DNA of 33,548 nucleotides from assembly GCF_000472285.1 (NCBI RefSeq), contig NZ_KI421412.1, positions 494,430 to 527,977 of the forward strand. Reading direction: 5' to 3'. This stretch comes from Desulfuromonas sp. TF. GTDB taxonomy: Bacteria; Desulfobacterota; Desulfuromonadia; Desulfuromonadales; ATBO01. A program made the position numbers and the translations under genes. Numbering within the stretch: the first letter of the stretch is position 1; every line of letters begins with the position of its first letter. This document shows positions 14,951-24,372 of the stretch, one piece after another. The notes beneath the pieces were generated by a model, which saw only the letters and a list, made by a program, of their open reading frames with translations, was not told where the DNA came from and made no database searches.

Positions 14951-14984
14951 GATTGCCGGAAACGCTTCGCTTATTCCAGCCTAC
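14951..14984. repeat. REP-like repeat, copy 1
   Basis: A 34-base element (GATTGCCGGAAACGCTTCGC, then TTATTCCAGCCTAC) that matches 23941-23974 at 30 of 34 positions. It is extragenic, next to the 3' end of the EF-G gene. Confidence 0.7.
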
Positions 14985-15024
14985 ATTCTTCTGTCGCGTT
15001 GCGTCGTTGCATGAAATCACTTTC

Positions 15025-17094
15025 CTAGAGCAGGCCGAAGCGCCGCAGCGTCTCCTCCGGTGCCTGATCGAAGTGGGAAAACTCCATGGTGAAGGTGCCG
15101 CGCCCTCGGGTGGCGCTGCGCAGTTCGGTCATGTATCCGAACATCTCCGACAGCGGGACGCTGGCCCGGATCACCTCGATGTCGCTGCGCGACAGCATCC
15201 CTTCCACGCGCCCTCGCTTCTGCTGCAGAGTGCCCAGAACCTTGCCGGCGTGCTCTGAGGGGACGGTCACCTCCAGGGCCATGACCGGTTCCAGCAGGGT
15301 AGGAGAGGCCTCCCGCGCGGCCATGGCCAGGCCGCGCTGGGCGGCGGCCCTCAATCCCAGGTCGGTCGTTATGCCGGCTTCGAAGGGAGCCTCCAGGACC
15401 TCCACCTGCAGATCAGTGAGAGGATATCCCGCTCTTACCCCTGCGGCGCAGGCCTGCTCCAGACTTCGGCGAAGGTTTTCCCTGAGTTCGGCGGGCAAGG
15501 TGAATCCCTCCGCCTCGGGAAGGATGATCTGCAGGCCTTTCCCGCGGGCCAGGGGAGTGAGCCGAAGCAGCACCTCGCCGCCCTGAATGCGTCCCTCCGC
15601 TTCTCTGTGGAAAACTTCCCTCCGCTCTATCTGTCTTCCCAGGGTTTCGCGATAGACCACCTGCGGCCGCCCGGTCTGGACTCGTACCCCGAATTCCCGC
15701 CCCAGGCGCGTCGTTATCACCTCAAGGTGCAGCTCCCCCATGCCGGTCAGAATCGTCTGGCCCGTATCCTCATCCTCCCGGACTCTGAAGGTCGGATCTT
15801 CCCATTGCAGTTTCTCCAACGAGGGGAGAAGTTTTTCCCGGTCGTCAACCCCGCGGGGTTCGACCGCCAGGGAAACGACCGGCTCGGGGACGGCTAACCC
15901 CTCCAGAATCAGGAGATGAGCGGGGTCGCACAGCGTATCCCCGGTAAGAGCTCCTTTGAGTCCGGTTACGGCGACGATGTCCCCTGCCCGGGCCGAATCA
16001 AGGCGCTCGCGTTTATGTGCGTGCATGCGAAAGAGCCTGGCGACCTTTTCCATGCTGCCGCGGCCGGCATTGCAAACTTCCTGCCCCACTCGCAGCGATC
16101 CCGAGTAGAGTCGCAGGTAAGTCAGTTTGCGTCCCTCGTCGGAGAGGACCTTGAAGGCGAGAGCGCATAGAGGTCCCTGGGGATCGCAGGCGAGGAGTTC
16201 GGCAGGTTCGCCGTCCTCGGGATGACGTGCGGAGACGGGCGGGGTTTCCAGGGGTGAAGGAAGATAGGCGCCGACGGCATCGAGAAGGGGCTGGATTCCC
16301 TTGTTGCGCAGCGCCGATCCGAGCAGAACCGGAAAAAGCCGGCAGGCCAGGGTCCCACGGCGCAGAGCGGCCATCAGCCTTTCCGGCCCCACTTCCCGGC
16401 CATCCAGAAAATCGGCGAGAATAGCATCGTCGAAGTCAGCCGCCGCCTCGACGATCCTTTCCCGAGCGGCATGCACTTCCTCGAGGCGCCCCTCGGGAAC
16501 GGGACCGGCGGATACGGTACGGCCCTGGTCCGTCTCGTCGAAGGTGAGGAGCTGTTCGGACAGAAGGTCGATAACCCCCGAGAATTCCCCTTCCAGGCCC
16601 ACCGGGAGCTGAAGCAGAACGGGCCTGGCTCCAAGCCGGTCCGCCATCTGGGTCAGCACCGACTCACAGTCGGCGCCGACCCGGTCGAGCTTGTTGATCA
16701 GACAGACCCGCGGCACCCGGTAGCGGTCGGCCTGGCGCCAGACCGATTCCGTCTGCGGCTGCACTCCTTCCACGGCGCTGAAGATGGCCACCGCCCCGTC
16801 GAGGACGCGAAGCGAGCGTTCCACCTCGATGGTGAAGTCGATGTGCCCGGGGGTGTCGATGAGATTGATCGTGCAGCTGCGCCAGCGGCAGGTGGTGCTC
16901 GTGGCCGTGATGGTGATCCCGCGCTCCTGTTCCTGGTCCATCCAGTCCATGGTGGCGGAGCCGTCGTGGACTTCGCCCATCTTATGGATTTCCCCGGTGT
17001 AGAAGAGGATACGCTCCGAAACCGTGGTTTTCCCGGCGTCGATATGGGAAATGATGCCGATATTGCGGATTTCCTGAAGATCCGGGTACTTCAT
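15025..17094 (-). CDS. fusA: Elongation factor G paralog
   Basis: A 689-residue translational GTPase of normal EF-G length, which drives translocation or ribosome recycling. GTPase motifs: SHIDAGKTT (G1, about 16-24), RGITI (G2), DTPGHIDF (G3) and NKLD (G4), followed by domain II and the domain III-V region with GMGELHLEV and the C-terminal [20 protein letters not shown]. The effector region [11 protein letters not shown] differs from the usual ATTxxW pattern. The gene is not in a str operon with rpsL/rpsG/tuf, so it is probably a second EF-G copy. The ATG at 17094 ([14 protein letters not shown]) has GAGG 7 bases upstream; the longer open frame upstream runs through the intergenic hairpin and is rejected. 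It follows the 609-aa gene by 82 bases. Confidence 0.93.
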   Translation of the reverse strand: MKYPDLQEIRNIGIISHIDAGKTTVSERILFYTGEIHKMGEVHDGSATMDWMDQEQERGITITATSTTCRWRSCTINLIDTPGHIDFTIEVERSLRVLDGAVAIFSAVEGVQPQTESVWRQADRYRVPRVCLINKLDRVGADCESVLTQMADRLGARPVLLQLPVGLEGEFSGVIDLLSEQLLTFDETDQGRTVSAGPVPEGRLEEVHAARERIVEAAADFDDAILADFLDGREVGPERLMAALRRGTLACRLFPVLLGSALRNKGIQPLLDAVGAYLPSPLETPPVSARHPEDGEPAELLACDPQGPLCALAFKVLSDEGRKLTYLRLYSGSLRVGQEVCNAGRGSMEKVARLFRMHAHKRERLDSARAGDIVAVTGLKGALTGDTLCDPAHLLILEGLAVPEPVVSLAVEPRGVDDREKLLPSLEKLQWEDPTFRVREDEDTGQTILTGMGELHLEVITTRLGREFGVRVQTGRPQVVYRETLGRQIERREVFHREAEGRIQGGEVLLRLTPLARGKGLQIILPEAEGFTLPAELRENLRRSLEQACAAGVRAGYPLTDLQVEVLEAPFEAGITTDLGLRAAAQRGLAMAAREASPTLLEPVMALEVTVPSEHAGKVLGTLQQKRGRVEGMLSRSDIEVIRASVPLSEMFGYMTELRSATRGRGTFTMEFSHFDQAPEETLRRFGLL

Positions 17095-17154
17095 GGCGCC
17101 TCGCTGCACATAAGTTGCCGGAAAGTATAGCGGAATTTGGAAGGAAGGCAAGAA

Positions 17155-17177
17155 GGGGCGGGTCTCGAACCCGCCCC
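17155..17177 (-). terminator. GC-rich hairpin after the 609-aa gene
   Basis: A perfect 9-bp inverted repeat, GGGGCGGGT / ACCCGCCCC, with a 5-base loop begins at the stop codon of the upstream gene. On the minus strand it is followed by TTCTTGCCTTCC, a poor T-tract, so termination may be partial and EF-G may be read through from upstream. Confidence 0.45.
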
Positions 17178-19006
17178 TACGCTGTGGAGAATCCCTTGCG
17201 GATCTGGTAGAGGTTCTCCATCGGCAGATCGTTGAGCTCGAAATACTCCCGCTCCAGCTCCTCGACGTAAAAACGGTCCAGGCCGCTGTTGTCGAGGAAG
17301 TCTTCTCGCAGGACCGTATCCCGGTCGGCAATGATCCGCGGCAGCAGGTTGTGCAGGTAGATGGCTTCTTTTTTGATGTTCACCACCACGTTGCGGAACA
17401 GCTCCATAGGGATATCGCCCTCCAGCAAACCTTTAGCGCGCAGTTCGTCGGTGATCTCGGTGCGCAGGGCATCCTGTTCGGCCCGGGTATTGTATCGGGA
17501 GTAAAAGTTGCGGATCCTGTCCTTGACATGGTTGCGGAGGGTAACGGCTAGGCGCTCCTGACGGTCGATTTCCTTCAACTGCCGCAGCAGACCCTGCACC
17601 GTCATCCTGCCGTCTTCGATTCCGTTCAACCCTTCCTCGAGGCAAAGCACTTTTTTGCGTCCGAACTGACCCAGGTATTTGTTTTCAAGAATTCCGGTGA
17701 AGAAGAGTTCCTTGAACAGACCGCCGGAGAGTTCGGCAAAGGCCTTCCGATTTCCGAGAAGACTGCGGATCAACTCTTCGGAAAAACGAACGTTCTCCAT
17801 GAAGGCCAGTTGATTGATCCCCGCCGAGGCATTGTCGTAACGATCGAAGTAGGTAATGATGGCGGAGAAGCTTTCGAGGAGGGTAAGGTCGGCGCCGTCC
17901 CGAATCTTCTCGTCACAGGCCTTGCCTGTTTCGAGGAGAATCTGCTCGAAGGTATGATCGCGGTTCTCACTGGCGCGCCGCTTGGCCCTAAGCAATTTGA
18001 TCATGTCCTCCCGGTCGATGCCGGCGTCGATCTGCTGTGAATGGAGGAACAACCCCTCCAGGATCTGTCGGGTTTCGGCAATATAATCCTGGTCCCACAG
18101 ATCGACGAGATTGTCGTGTTTGAGCATCTCATCCAGGGTGTAGAAGAGGGCGGAGGGAATCTTGTTGCGCACGGAAAGGGTTTTCAGGCGGGTCAGGCGG
18201 GCGTTTTCGAGCTGATTGATGGACCCCTTGAGGTTGCAGTCGATAAGGATGTTTTTGTATTCGTCGACAATCCGCCGATTGTCGGGATGCTTGTACATCA
18301 CATTGATGCGAATTCGCTCCTGCTGGTATTCGTCGATGCCGAGGCTTTCCGCCAGATGCTGCAGCTTTCCGAATTCTTCTTCGGGAATGGACTTATTCCG
18401 CTGATAGAGATCATTGAAGGCGTCATGGTAGATTTTATGCTTCTTGTGAATCAGTTTTATGAGATACAGGGAGCTCTTATGGCCCAAAAGCCCGAGTATT
18501 TCATCGACTAGATCCGCATCATCCTCTTCGCTTACTCCGGGACTTCGTTTCAGAAGCTTGCCCAGAAGCCGCAGAAGTCCTTCCTGCTGCTCCGGAAGGG
18601 TTCCGGCAACCGACCCGGTCAGAAAAAAGAAATAATTGCAGACGGCATTCCCTTCGAAAAACATCTTTTCGTAACTCTGGCTGCCTTCGGTGCGGCCGCT
18701 GAAGGAAAGACTGCCGTCTTCCCGGAAAGTGGCCCCGTACAGGACCAGGCGGTTGCGCACATCGCCTTTGGCCAGATCGGCCAGGGGCAGATCAACCCCG
18801 AACATATATTCGCAGAAAGAGCCGCCGTTACCCCGGTGGCTTATTCCTTCCTCCCCCAGCACGAATTCGTTTCCCGGCGAGAAGAAGCGCAGATCGAAGC
18901 CCTTGGTCTCGTAAAAATAACACCGGTAAGCGTCCCTGGCCGCGGCCGTGGCGAAGTATTCGATGGTGTCGTTGATGTGCCCGTGGAGGCGAATTTCCTG
19001 ATGCAT
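17177..19006 (-). CDS. Conserved 609-aa protein of unknown function (TIGR04442-like?)
   Basis: A soluble, largely alpha-helical protein of 609 residues with no signal peptide, membrane segment or recognised catalytic motif. The first 115 residues look like a mixed alpha/beta domain ([31 protein letters not shown]). The remainder is rich in Leu/Glu/Lys/Arg helices with acidic-basic heptad-like stretches ([28 protein letters not shown]). It resembles a family I recall from Geobacter-type genomes annotated as TIGR04442, but I cannot verify this. The start at 19006 has a weak ribosome-binding site (GGAAC). It lies 45 bases after the PhnP-like gene in a run with a chemoreceptor, so it may be co-expressed with them. 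Confidence 0.7.
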   Translation of the reverse strand: MHQEIRLHGHINDTIEYFATAAARDAYRCYFYETKGFDLRFFSPGNEFVLGEEGISHRGNGGSFCEYMFGVDLPLADLAKGDVRNRLVLYGATFREDGSLSFSGRTEGSQSYEKMFFEGNAVCNYFFFLTGSVAGTLPEQQEGLLRLLGKLLKRSPGVSEEDDADLVDEILGLLGHKSSLYLIKLIHKKHKIYHDAFNDLYQRNKSIPEEEFGKLQHLAESLGIDEYQQERIRINVMYKHPDNRRIVDEYKNILIDCNLKGSINQLENARLTRLKTLSVRNKIPSALFYTLDEMLKHDNLVDLWDQDYIAETRQILEGLFLHSQQIDAGIDREDMIKLLRAKRRASENRDHTFEQILLETGKACDEKIRDGADLTLLESFSAIITYFDRYDNASAGINQLAFMENVRFSEELIRSLLGNRKAFAELSGGLFKELFFTGILENKYLGQFGRKKVLCLEEGLNGIEDGRMTVQGLLRQLKEIDRQERLAVTLRNHVKDRIRNFYSRYNTRAEQDALRTEITDELRAKGLLEGDIPMELFRNVVVNIKKEAIYLHNLLPRIIADRDTVLREDFLDNSGLDRFYVEELEREYFELNDLPMENLYQIRKGFSTA

Positions 19007-19051
19007 GAGATTTGTTCCGAAACGATTCGGGAAACCGGTGAAAACCGCCGC

Positions 19052-19855
19052 CTAAATGCGCGCCTGATCTCCTCGATTCAGACACAGCTCAACCTGTTGA
19101 CCGTCGAAAGCCAGTTCCACCCCGCCCGGCAGCGTTTTGTTGCAATCGGCATGTTCCACCTCGTGGCTCAGGTGGGTCAGCAGGGTTCGTCCGGCGCGCA
19201 GGCGGGCGGACATCTCGATCGCCTGTGGGATATTGAAGTGAGTCGAATGGGGTCGAAAACGCAGACCGTCGATCACAAGAACTTCAAGATCCTGCAGCCG
19301 CCGTTGCGACGCCTCCGGAATGGCGCTGCAGTCGGTCAGATAAGCGAAGGGGCCGATCCGAAAGCCCAGAGAACTGCCGCTGCCGTGATGCAGGGGGAGC
19401 GGTTCCACCGATAGGCCGAACAATTCAAAAGGGCCGCTGATCTGTCGGGGATCCAGCCGTGGGCGGTATCCCTCCTCGGCTTCCTCACTGAAAATATAGC
19501 TGAAATTTCTCCGGATGGATGCAATCGTCTCTGCGGAACCGTAAATGGGAATCGCCCGGCCCGCGACGAAGTTGAAAGGTCGCAGATCGTCGATGCCGTG
19601 GACATGGTCGGCATGGGTGTGGGTATAGAGAACCGCGTCGATACGTTTGATCTTCTCTCGCAGGGACTGCTGCCGCAGATCAGTGGTCGTGTCGATGAGA
19701 ATATTTCTGCCCCCATGAGAGATCAGGGCGCTGCAACGGGTCCGCGAATTCCGCGGATCGTGCGATGTACATACGGCGCAGGGACATGCGACGACCGGAA
19801 CGCCTGTACTGGTCCCGGATCCGAGAATGGTGACGGTCATGGTGGCGCTATTCAT
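19052..19855 (-). CDS. PhnP-like metallo-beta-lactamase phosphodiesterase
   Basis: A 267-residue metallo-beta-lactamase-fold hydrolase. The metal motif is His79-Thr-His81-Ala-Asp83-His84, followed by [10 protein letters not shown]. Near the N-terminus, [10 protein letters not shown] precedes Cys24-x-Cys26-x-x-Cys29, which corresponds to the extra structural zinc site of PhnP. Further ligands are likely the His in LPLHHGSG, the Asp in YLTDCSAIP and the His in THFN. PhnP hydrolyses phosphoribosyl cyclic phosphate in the C-P lyase pathway, but no phn genes lie nearby, so the substrate may be another cyclic phosphodiester. The ATG overlaps the stop of the chemoreceptor gene by 3 bases (ATGA). Confidence 0.88.
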   Translation of the reverse strand: MNSATMTVTILGSGTSTGVPVVACPCAVCTSHDPRNSRTRCSALISHGGRNILIDTTTDLRQQSLREKIKRIDAVLYTHTHADHVHGIDDLRPFNFVAGRAIPIYGSAETIASIRRNFSYIFSEEAEEGYRPRLDPRQISGPFELFGLSVEPLPLHHGSGSSLGFRIGPFAYLTDCSAIPEASQRRLQDLEVLVIDGLRFRPHSTHFNIPQAIEMSARLRAGRTLLTHLSHEVEHADCNKTLPGGVELAFDGQQVELCLNRGDQARI

Positions 19856-22224
19856 ATCTTGAATGCGCCCACCTCGCCTTCCAGAGCCGACGTTTGCCTG
19901 ACGAGGATCTCCACCACCTGATCGAGTTCGGCGGTACGGGCCGCATTGTTCTCAGAAATGCTGCGAACGTTGGAAACCGCTTCCACCACCTGACGACTGC
20001 GTTCGGTCTGCTCCCGGGTGGCGGCGTCGATGCGCTCGATCATGGTGCGGATTTTTTCCATGCTGGCATTGATCTGCCGGCTCCCCTTTGCCTGCTCTGC
20101 TGTGCTGAGTTTGCCTTGTGAAGCGATTTCCTTCATGGACTCGGCGGCTCTGGCGAGGTGCTGGGTGCCGTCACTCTGCTGCTTGATCGCGGTAGCGATC
20201 TGCCCCAGCATGGCGGCGACCTCGTTAATTGAATTAGTGATCTGGCGGCTCCCCCGGGACTGCTCCTGGGTGGCCCTTACAATGCCTCGCACCTGCTCAG
20301 TCGCAGTCAGGGTGCTGCTGCGGATCTTATCCAGAGCGGTGCCGGCCACCCTGGAACGGGCCACCTCCAGGTGAACACGCTCGCTGCCGACCGTCATCGC
20401 CTTGACCGCTTCCTTCGTTCCGGACTGCAAGTTGCCTATGATCGTTGCAATTTCCTTGGTCGATACAGCGGTTCTGTCGGCGAGTTCGCGGATTTCGTCA
20501 GCCACAACGGCAAATCCCTTTCCATGTTCGCCGGCCTGGGCTGCGATGATGGCGGCATTAAGGGCCAGGAGGCTGGTCTGGTCGGCCACGTCATCAATCA
20601 CTGTTAGGATCTTGCCGATGGCGCTGGACTGATTCCCCAGTTCCTGAATGGTAGCGCTGGCCTTGTCCACCATTTCACGAACAGCCCCGATTCCCTCGAT
20701 GGTTTCATCCACCGCCTCCTTGCCCCGTTGCGCATCCTGGGCCGCCTCTTCCGAGAGCCGGTTGGTCTTTTCGGCATTCTCTTCGATTTCCTTAATGGAG
20801 GCATCCAGTTCGGTAATCGAAGAAGCGGTCACTTCGGTCGAGGAGGAAAGAATTTCCACATTGTCGGCAATCTGCTGACTGGCCACCGACATTTCGTTTA
20901 TGGAGCTGGAAACCTCCTCCACTGTAAAGAAGAGCTTCTCCATCTGCGAGGCGATCTGTTCTATCGTGGCACCCAGTTCCAGGGTGGCCGAAGAGCTCTC
21001 CTCCGCTGAATCAACGAGATAGCCCGTGCTCTCGGCGATTCCCGAGACGGCTTCCTCAATCCCCTGGATGGCCAAGTGGGACTGTTCGAGGGAATGAGAC
21101 TGCTGAGCCGCGCCTTCACTTACTTCGCGGGCGGAGTGGCGAATCTTTTCGGTGGCTTCGGCCAAGTCGACCGAAACCGAACGGGTGCGGCTGACCATCT
21201 CCCGGAGCCGTCCCACAAACCGGTTGAAACTCCCCGCCAGCTCTCCCACTTCATCCCGGGAGTGAATCACCAGCGTCCGGGTCAGATCCCCTCCTCCTTC
21301 GGAAATCTCCTTGAGGTTCTCGGTCACCTGTACCAGAGGCCGGACGGCGCCACGGGAAATGGCGAGACTGACCAGTACGGCCAGGCCGACGGCCACCACG
21401 AGCGCGATAAACATGACTTCTCGTATATGCTGCCGGGCGGCCACGACATCAGACAGATCCAATGCCAGCAGAACACCGCGCTGGGCTACCCCCAGGTTCT
21501 TGGTGAAAAGGATATGGGGCTTGCCCTCCAGGCGGATCTCTGATTCCCCTTTCTGATATTCAGACGGGAGGAGCCCCTTCAGTTCCTGGTGAGAGGCGGC
21601 GATAATTCCTGATTCATCGAAAAATGCTACCTCCGCTCCGCTCAGGGATTTGATGCGGGTGGCGAAGGCGTCGTTGAGAAAAGAAACCCCCAGAAGATAG
21701 CCAATCTGTTCCTGCTGCAGTCGCACCGGAGAGGCTGCGACAATGGCCAGGCGGCCGTCGAAGGGCTCGACGGAGCTTAACGCCTCGCCTTCCAAGACGG
21801 CGGCGATGACGGGATGCTCTCGACCGCTTGCGTTCCCTGCAGGTTTCTCCTCTGCCGGAATGCGCAAAAGGGCATTTCCCTCCTTGTCCAGTACCTCGAG
21901 AAGGTCAAAGTTGAATATTTCCTGACTATCCCGAATGACCTCTTCGAGCTGCAGAAAATCATTGGTGAGAGATGCGTAATAGACTGCGTTGACCATATCG
22001 GCGTTACGACTCATCAGTTTGATATAGTTGACGACTTCGCGCTGGGAATAGACAGTACTCCTTTCGGCAAAATTTGCCACCTGGTGGAACCGGGCATCCA
22101 TGCTCCTTTCAACCTCCTTCAGGGTGAGACCGGAGAGAACATAGAGGGTACTGAACAGAGGAAGAACGGAAAGGGTGACGAGTGCCAGAAGAATCTTCCA
22201 ACGCAACTTTAAAGATTTGAACAT
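19852..22224 (-). CDS. Methyl-accepting chemotaxis protein
   Basis: A 790-residue transmembrane chemoreceptor. TM1 spans about 10-31 and TM2 about 270-290. The periplasmic part (about 32-268) looks like a Cache-type ligand sensor ([32 protein letters not shown]). A HAMP domain follows (about 291-345), then a long coiled-coil signalling region whose hairpin tip (about 543-575) reads [20 protein letters not shown]. This differs from the textbook AAIEAARAGE at two positions, a form I recall from Geobacter-type receptors. There is no C-terminal CheR-docking pentapeptide; the protein ends EGEVGAFKI. The start has AAAGGTG 6 bases upstream. It heads a coupled run with the PhnP-like gene. The ligand is unknown. 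Confidence 0.95.
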   Translation of the reverse strand: MFKSLKLRWKILLALVTLSVLPLFSTLYVLSGLTLKEVERSMDARFHQVANFAERSTVYSQREVVNYIKLMSRNADMVNAVYYASLTNDFLQLEEVIRDSQEIFNFDLLEVLDKEGNALLRIPAEEKPAGNASGREHPVIAAVLEGEALSSVEPFDGRLAIVAASPVRLQQEQIGYLLGVSFLNDAFATRIKSLSGAEVAFFDESGIIAASHQELKGLLPSEYQKGESEIRLEGKPHILFTKNLGVAQRGVLLALDLSDVVAARQHIREVMFIALVVAVGLAVLVSLAISRGAVRPLVQVTENLKEISEGGGDLTRTLVIHSRDEVGELAGSFNRFVGRLREMVSRTRSVSVDLAEATEKIRHSAREVSEGAAQQSHSLEQSHLAIQGIEEAVSGIAESTGYLVDSAEESSSATLELGATIEQIASQMEKLFFTVEEVSSSINEMSVASQQIADNVEILSSSTEVTASSITELDASIKEIEENAEKTNRLSEEAAQDAQRGKEAVDETIEGIGAVREMVDKASATIQELGNQSSAIGKILTVIDDVADQTSLLALNAAIIAAQAGEHGKGFAVVADEIRELADRTAVSTKEIATIIGNLQSGTKEAVKAMTVGSERVHLEVARSRVAGTALDKIRSSTLTATEQVRGIVRATQEQSRGSRQITNSINEVAAMLGQIATAIKQQSDGTQHLARAAESMKEIASQGKLSTAEQAKGSRQINASMEKIRTMIERIDAATREQTERSRQVVEAVSNVRSISENNAARTAELDQVVEILVRQTSALEGEVGAFKI

Positions 22225-22383
22225 CGCAGCACCTTTTTCTATTTAGGAGCCTTCGAAAGTTAAACCAACGGAAGGATCGGTCTCTCACCTGAGGGATTTC
22301 CGGGAGACGACCTTCTGCCCCTGCGCTCAGTGTGGATTCGATGAACTTGGCCACATCGACTGGAGAGGGGTTCCGATCGGGCA

Positions 22384-22413
22384 AAAATAACATCTTTTAA
22401 CAACCCATGGCAA
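22384..22413 (-). promoter_or_regulatory. Possible chemoreceptor promoter
   Basis: On the minus strand, TTGCCA (22413-22408), an 18-bp spacer and TATTTT (22389-22384). It would give a leader of about 150 bases. Weak. Confidence 0.3.
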
Positions 22414-22487
22414 CTGTTTATAGTCGTAAAACCCCGATTTAACGTCGTAGTGAACCCGCATTTTCCATCCAATCTACCGCCGGGGGA

Positions 22488-22516
22488 TTGTTCCCGATTC
22501 GATCAGAGGTTATGAT
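22488..22516 (+). promoter_or_regulatory. Sigma-70-like promoter for the 22544 gene
   Basis: TTGTTC (22488-22493), exactly 17 bp, then TATGAT (22511-22516). It lies 28 bases before the ATG, giving a short leader with the AAGGGAGA ribosome-binding site. Confidence 0.6.
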
Positions 22517-22543
22517 TAAAATATCCCCAAAAGGGAGAATTCC

Positions 22544-23851
22544 ATGAATTACAAATCCCTGAGTATTCCCAAACTCTTCAAAAGCAGATTTACTGTCGAT
22601 TATTCCGCTCCCTTCCGCCGGCACCTCAACCGATTGGAGGTGGAAATCGGCCGCGAGGATTATCGTCATCTCAAGAGGGTGGAGCTGCTTGCCGAGTCTC
22701 CGGCCGAGAGGGATTTCGATGCCATGGAGGAAATCACCTCTCGTCTTCTTGAAACCACACAGAATAATTACAATCGGGACCTTCTGCGCCGCCTGGGCAT
22801 CCAGGTCTACCTCGACGTTCCTCAATACGCCGTTTACTACCGCCTCCCTGAAAAGACGCTCCGCTTCGTCGCCACCTGGCGCCAGCAGGTGCTTCATCGC
22901 TTCTTCCGCACCGTACCCGCGGAGGACACCGGCTGGAGATCCGGCGCACCTCGTCTTGCGGATTTTGAAGCCCGCTTTCTCCCCGACCAGGCCGGCGGAG
23001 TGCTGCTGCTGCGCCGCAGCGACCGGCGGGGACCCGGCCAGCCGCTCCTCACCGCTACTCACGGTCCCTACGATCCCCACTCCCTCGATGTGACGCTCTA
23101 CTTCCTCCGTACCGGCAAAGGGGGTTCCGCCCTGATCAATCTCGGATTTTCCGGGCGCGAACCCCTGACCGACGAGAATCTGGAAAAACTGAAGAGCTGG
23201 GGCGTTCCCCTCAATCCCAGCAACATCGACGTCATCTATCCCTATGTCGACGGCGGTGGCCATCCCTACTGCTATAAACTGGAGGAAGGCCTCGGGCGCT
23301 ACGTCGCCATTCTCGACCGCCCTTCCCCGGAGCTGATAATCGATATGCATGGCTGCGTGGGGACCCGTCCCGACGACTCCCGGCTGGTGGTCGGACTAGG
23401 CGGCTTCCCCCCCTACCCCCCGTGCGCCGAAATGGGGCAAATGGAAAAAAGGGGAGACATTTTCCATCTCTCCCCCTCCTCCCCACTGCGCACCGGGCTT
23501 TTCCTGCTGCGCGACCTGTCGGAGGAAATCTATGTCCAGTTCTGCGACGCTCCGAACCATGGCTACCATTTCTTCGTCATGGGGGGACTGCATCTCCTCG
23601 GCCGGGACCTGAACCCCTCTACGGAAGTCAAAAGCCTGCTCCCCGGAGAAGAGCGCACCTATCTGCCCATGGAGAATATCCGCTGGCTTCCGGGTGCCGG
23701 AGGAAACGCCCTCCAGCGGATCGAGGCCCGGAAATTGCGAGCCGATGCGATCTGCCTGCACGTGGAAATACCCACCTCCGTCCGGCGGAGAATCGCGCTC
23801 AAGCTGCGCGAACTGGAAATCGCCGATTCCCTGGATGCCAGCGCCCTTTGA
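22544..23851 (+). CDS. Uncharacterised protein, possible N-formylglutamate amidohydrolase-like
   Basis: A 435-residue soluble protein with no signal peptide. Clusters of possible metal ligands are His173-Gly-Pro-Tyr-Asp177-Pro-His179 and Ile-Asp267-Met-His269-Gly-Cys271-Val-Gly-Thr-Arg. A His-x3-Asp plus Asp-x-His arrangement recalls zinc-dependent N-formylglutamate amidohydrolase / AstE-type hydrolases, but the match is loose. The first 150 residues are a separate, helix-rich region of unknown role. Late in the protein, FCDAPNHGYHFFVMGGLHLLG adds two more histidines. The start has AAGGGAGA 7 bases upstream and a good promoter. It is monocistronic and ends at a REP-like inverted pair. The function should be regarded as unknown. 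Confidence 0.6.
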   Translation: MNYKSLSIPKLFKSRFTVDYSAPFRRHLNRLEVEIGREDYRHLKRVELLAESPAERDFDAMEEITSRLLETTQNNYNRDLLRRLGIQVYLDVPQYAVYYRLPEKTLRFVATWRQQVLHRFFRTVPAEDTGWRSGAPRLADFEARFLPDQAGGVLLLRRSDRRGPGQPLLTATHGPYDPHSLDVTLYFLRTGKGGSALINLGFSGREPLTDENLEKLKSWGVPLNPSNIDVIYPYVDGGGHPYCYKLEEGLGRYVAILDRPSPELIIDMHGCVGTRPDDSRLVVGLGGFPPYPPCAEMGQMEKRGDIFHLSPSSPLRTGLFLLRDLSEEIYVQFCDAPNHGYHFFVMGGLHLLGRDLNPSTEVKSLLPGEERTYLPMENIRWLPGAGGNALQRIEARKLRADAICLHVEIPTSVRRRIALKLRELEIADSLDASAL

Positions 23852-23881
23852 CCCTCTCAAGAGGCGTCGTCAGGTAGTCAT

Positions 23882-23974
23882 GTAGGCCGGGATAAGGCGC
23901 AGCCGTTCCCGGCGCGCCAAGAAGCATCGCCGTTCTGGCCGGTTGCCGGAAACGCTCCGCTTATACCGGCCTAC
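23882..23974. repeat. REP-like inverted pair (BIME-like)
   Basis: Two copies of a REP-like element in opposite orientation: GTAGGCCGGGATAAGGCGCA at 23882-23901, continuing GCCGTTCCCGGC to 23913, and GCCGGAAACGCTCCGC followed by TTATACCGGCCTAC at 23945-23974. Together they can form a long stem-loop between two convergent genes. The second copy overlaps the end of the HTH/zinc-ribbon gene and contributes its last codons and TAA stop. Confidence 0.75.
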
Positions 23975-24293
23975 CTATTGAAAAGAAGGTCTCGGAAATC
24001 GATTCGCTACGGCAAACCGGGCACTTGCCGGGGGTTGTCAGCCGCTGCCGTTTGTGGAAGACAAAACCACATCCGAGGCAGGAGGACGGCAGGACGATCA
24101 GCCGCCGCCTCTCCCGTTGAAGGCTGCGCCGGATGTGCTCCAGATGAGGGTAGACTTCCTTCTCCGCCAAACCGACAGCTCCGGAGATGTCCCGGGCGGA
24201 GACCGGCTGATTCTCCAGCAGCGCCATGATCCGGCGTCTTGCGGTTTCGGTGTGGGAAGAGGGGAGAACAGGGGATTTCGGCTTCTGTTTCAT
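23961..24293 (-). CDS. Predicted transcriptional regulator, HTH plus zinc ribbon
   Basis: A 110-residue protein with a winged-helix/HTH region at about 15-65 (RRRIMALLENQPVSARDISG, then KEVYPHLEHIRRSL) followed by a zinc ribbon, Cys72-Leu-Gly-Cys75 and Cys91-Pro-Val-Cys94. This domain order matches COG3357 (HTH fused to Zn ribbon), a small regulator group of unknown targets. The ATG at 24293 has GGAGAG 4 bases upstream; the open frame to 24401 would enter the divergent gene and is rejected. The last codons (Arg-Pro-Val-stop) lie inside a REP-like repeat, so the C-terminus may have been altered by the repeat. It is divergent from the SDR gene with a short 79-base gap, so it may control that gene. 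Confidence 0.82.
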   Translation of the reverse strand: MKQKPKSPVLPSSHTETARRRIMALLENQPVSARDISGAVGLAEKEVYPHLEHIRRSLQRERRRLIVLPSSCLGCGFVFHKRQRLTTPGKCPVCRSESISETFFSIGRPV

Positions 24294-24372
24294 TTCTCTC
24301 CGCTTCGGATAAACTTGCGGTGTTGCTGCGTGCTTGACATCTGGTATCCATTTTACCCCACGAGGAGGGTTC

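Larger units (their letters stand above)
14691..15024. other. Non-coding stretch with hairpin and REP-like repeat
   Basis: About 330 bases between the ywbE remnant and the EF-G gene with no credible coding frame. Contents: a palindrome CATAATTATG (14694-14703) at the ywbE breakpoint, a long hairpin at 14847-14881 and a REP-like element at 14951-14984. It may be a scar left by a lost mobile element, but no transposase fragment or terminal repeats are recognised. Confidence 0.5.
22225..22543. other. Divergent intergenic region
   Basis: About 320 bases between the chemoreceptor gene and the plus-strand gene at 22544. It holds a promoter candidate for each direction (22384-22413 minus, 22488-22516 plus). 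A minus-strand frame opens at 22393 and runs into the chemoreceptor gene, but it has no ribosome-binding site and is not called. No riboswitch is recognised in the long chemoreceptor leader (about 150 bases). Confidence 0.5.

Noticed and set aside
22225-22393. Minus-strand frame opening at 22393 (MLFLPDRNPSPVDVAKFIES...) upstream of the chemoreceptor
   Set aside because: No ribosome-binding site, runs out of frame into the chemoreceptor gene, and no family resemblance. Treated as leader sequence.
22225-22393. Possible c-di-GMP or other riboswitch in the long chemoreceptor leader
   Set aside because: I could not find the conserved GEMM-type core or another known aptamer pattern.
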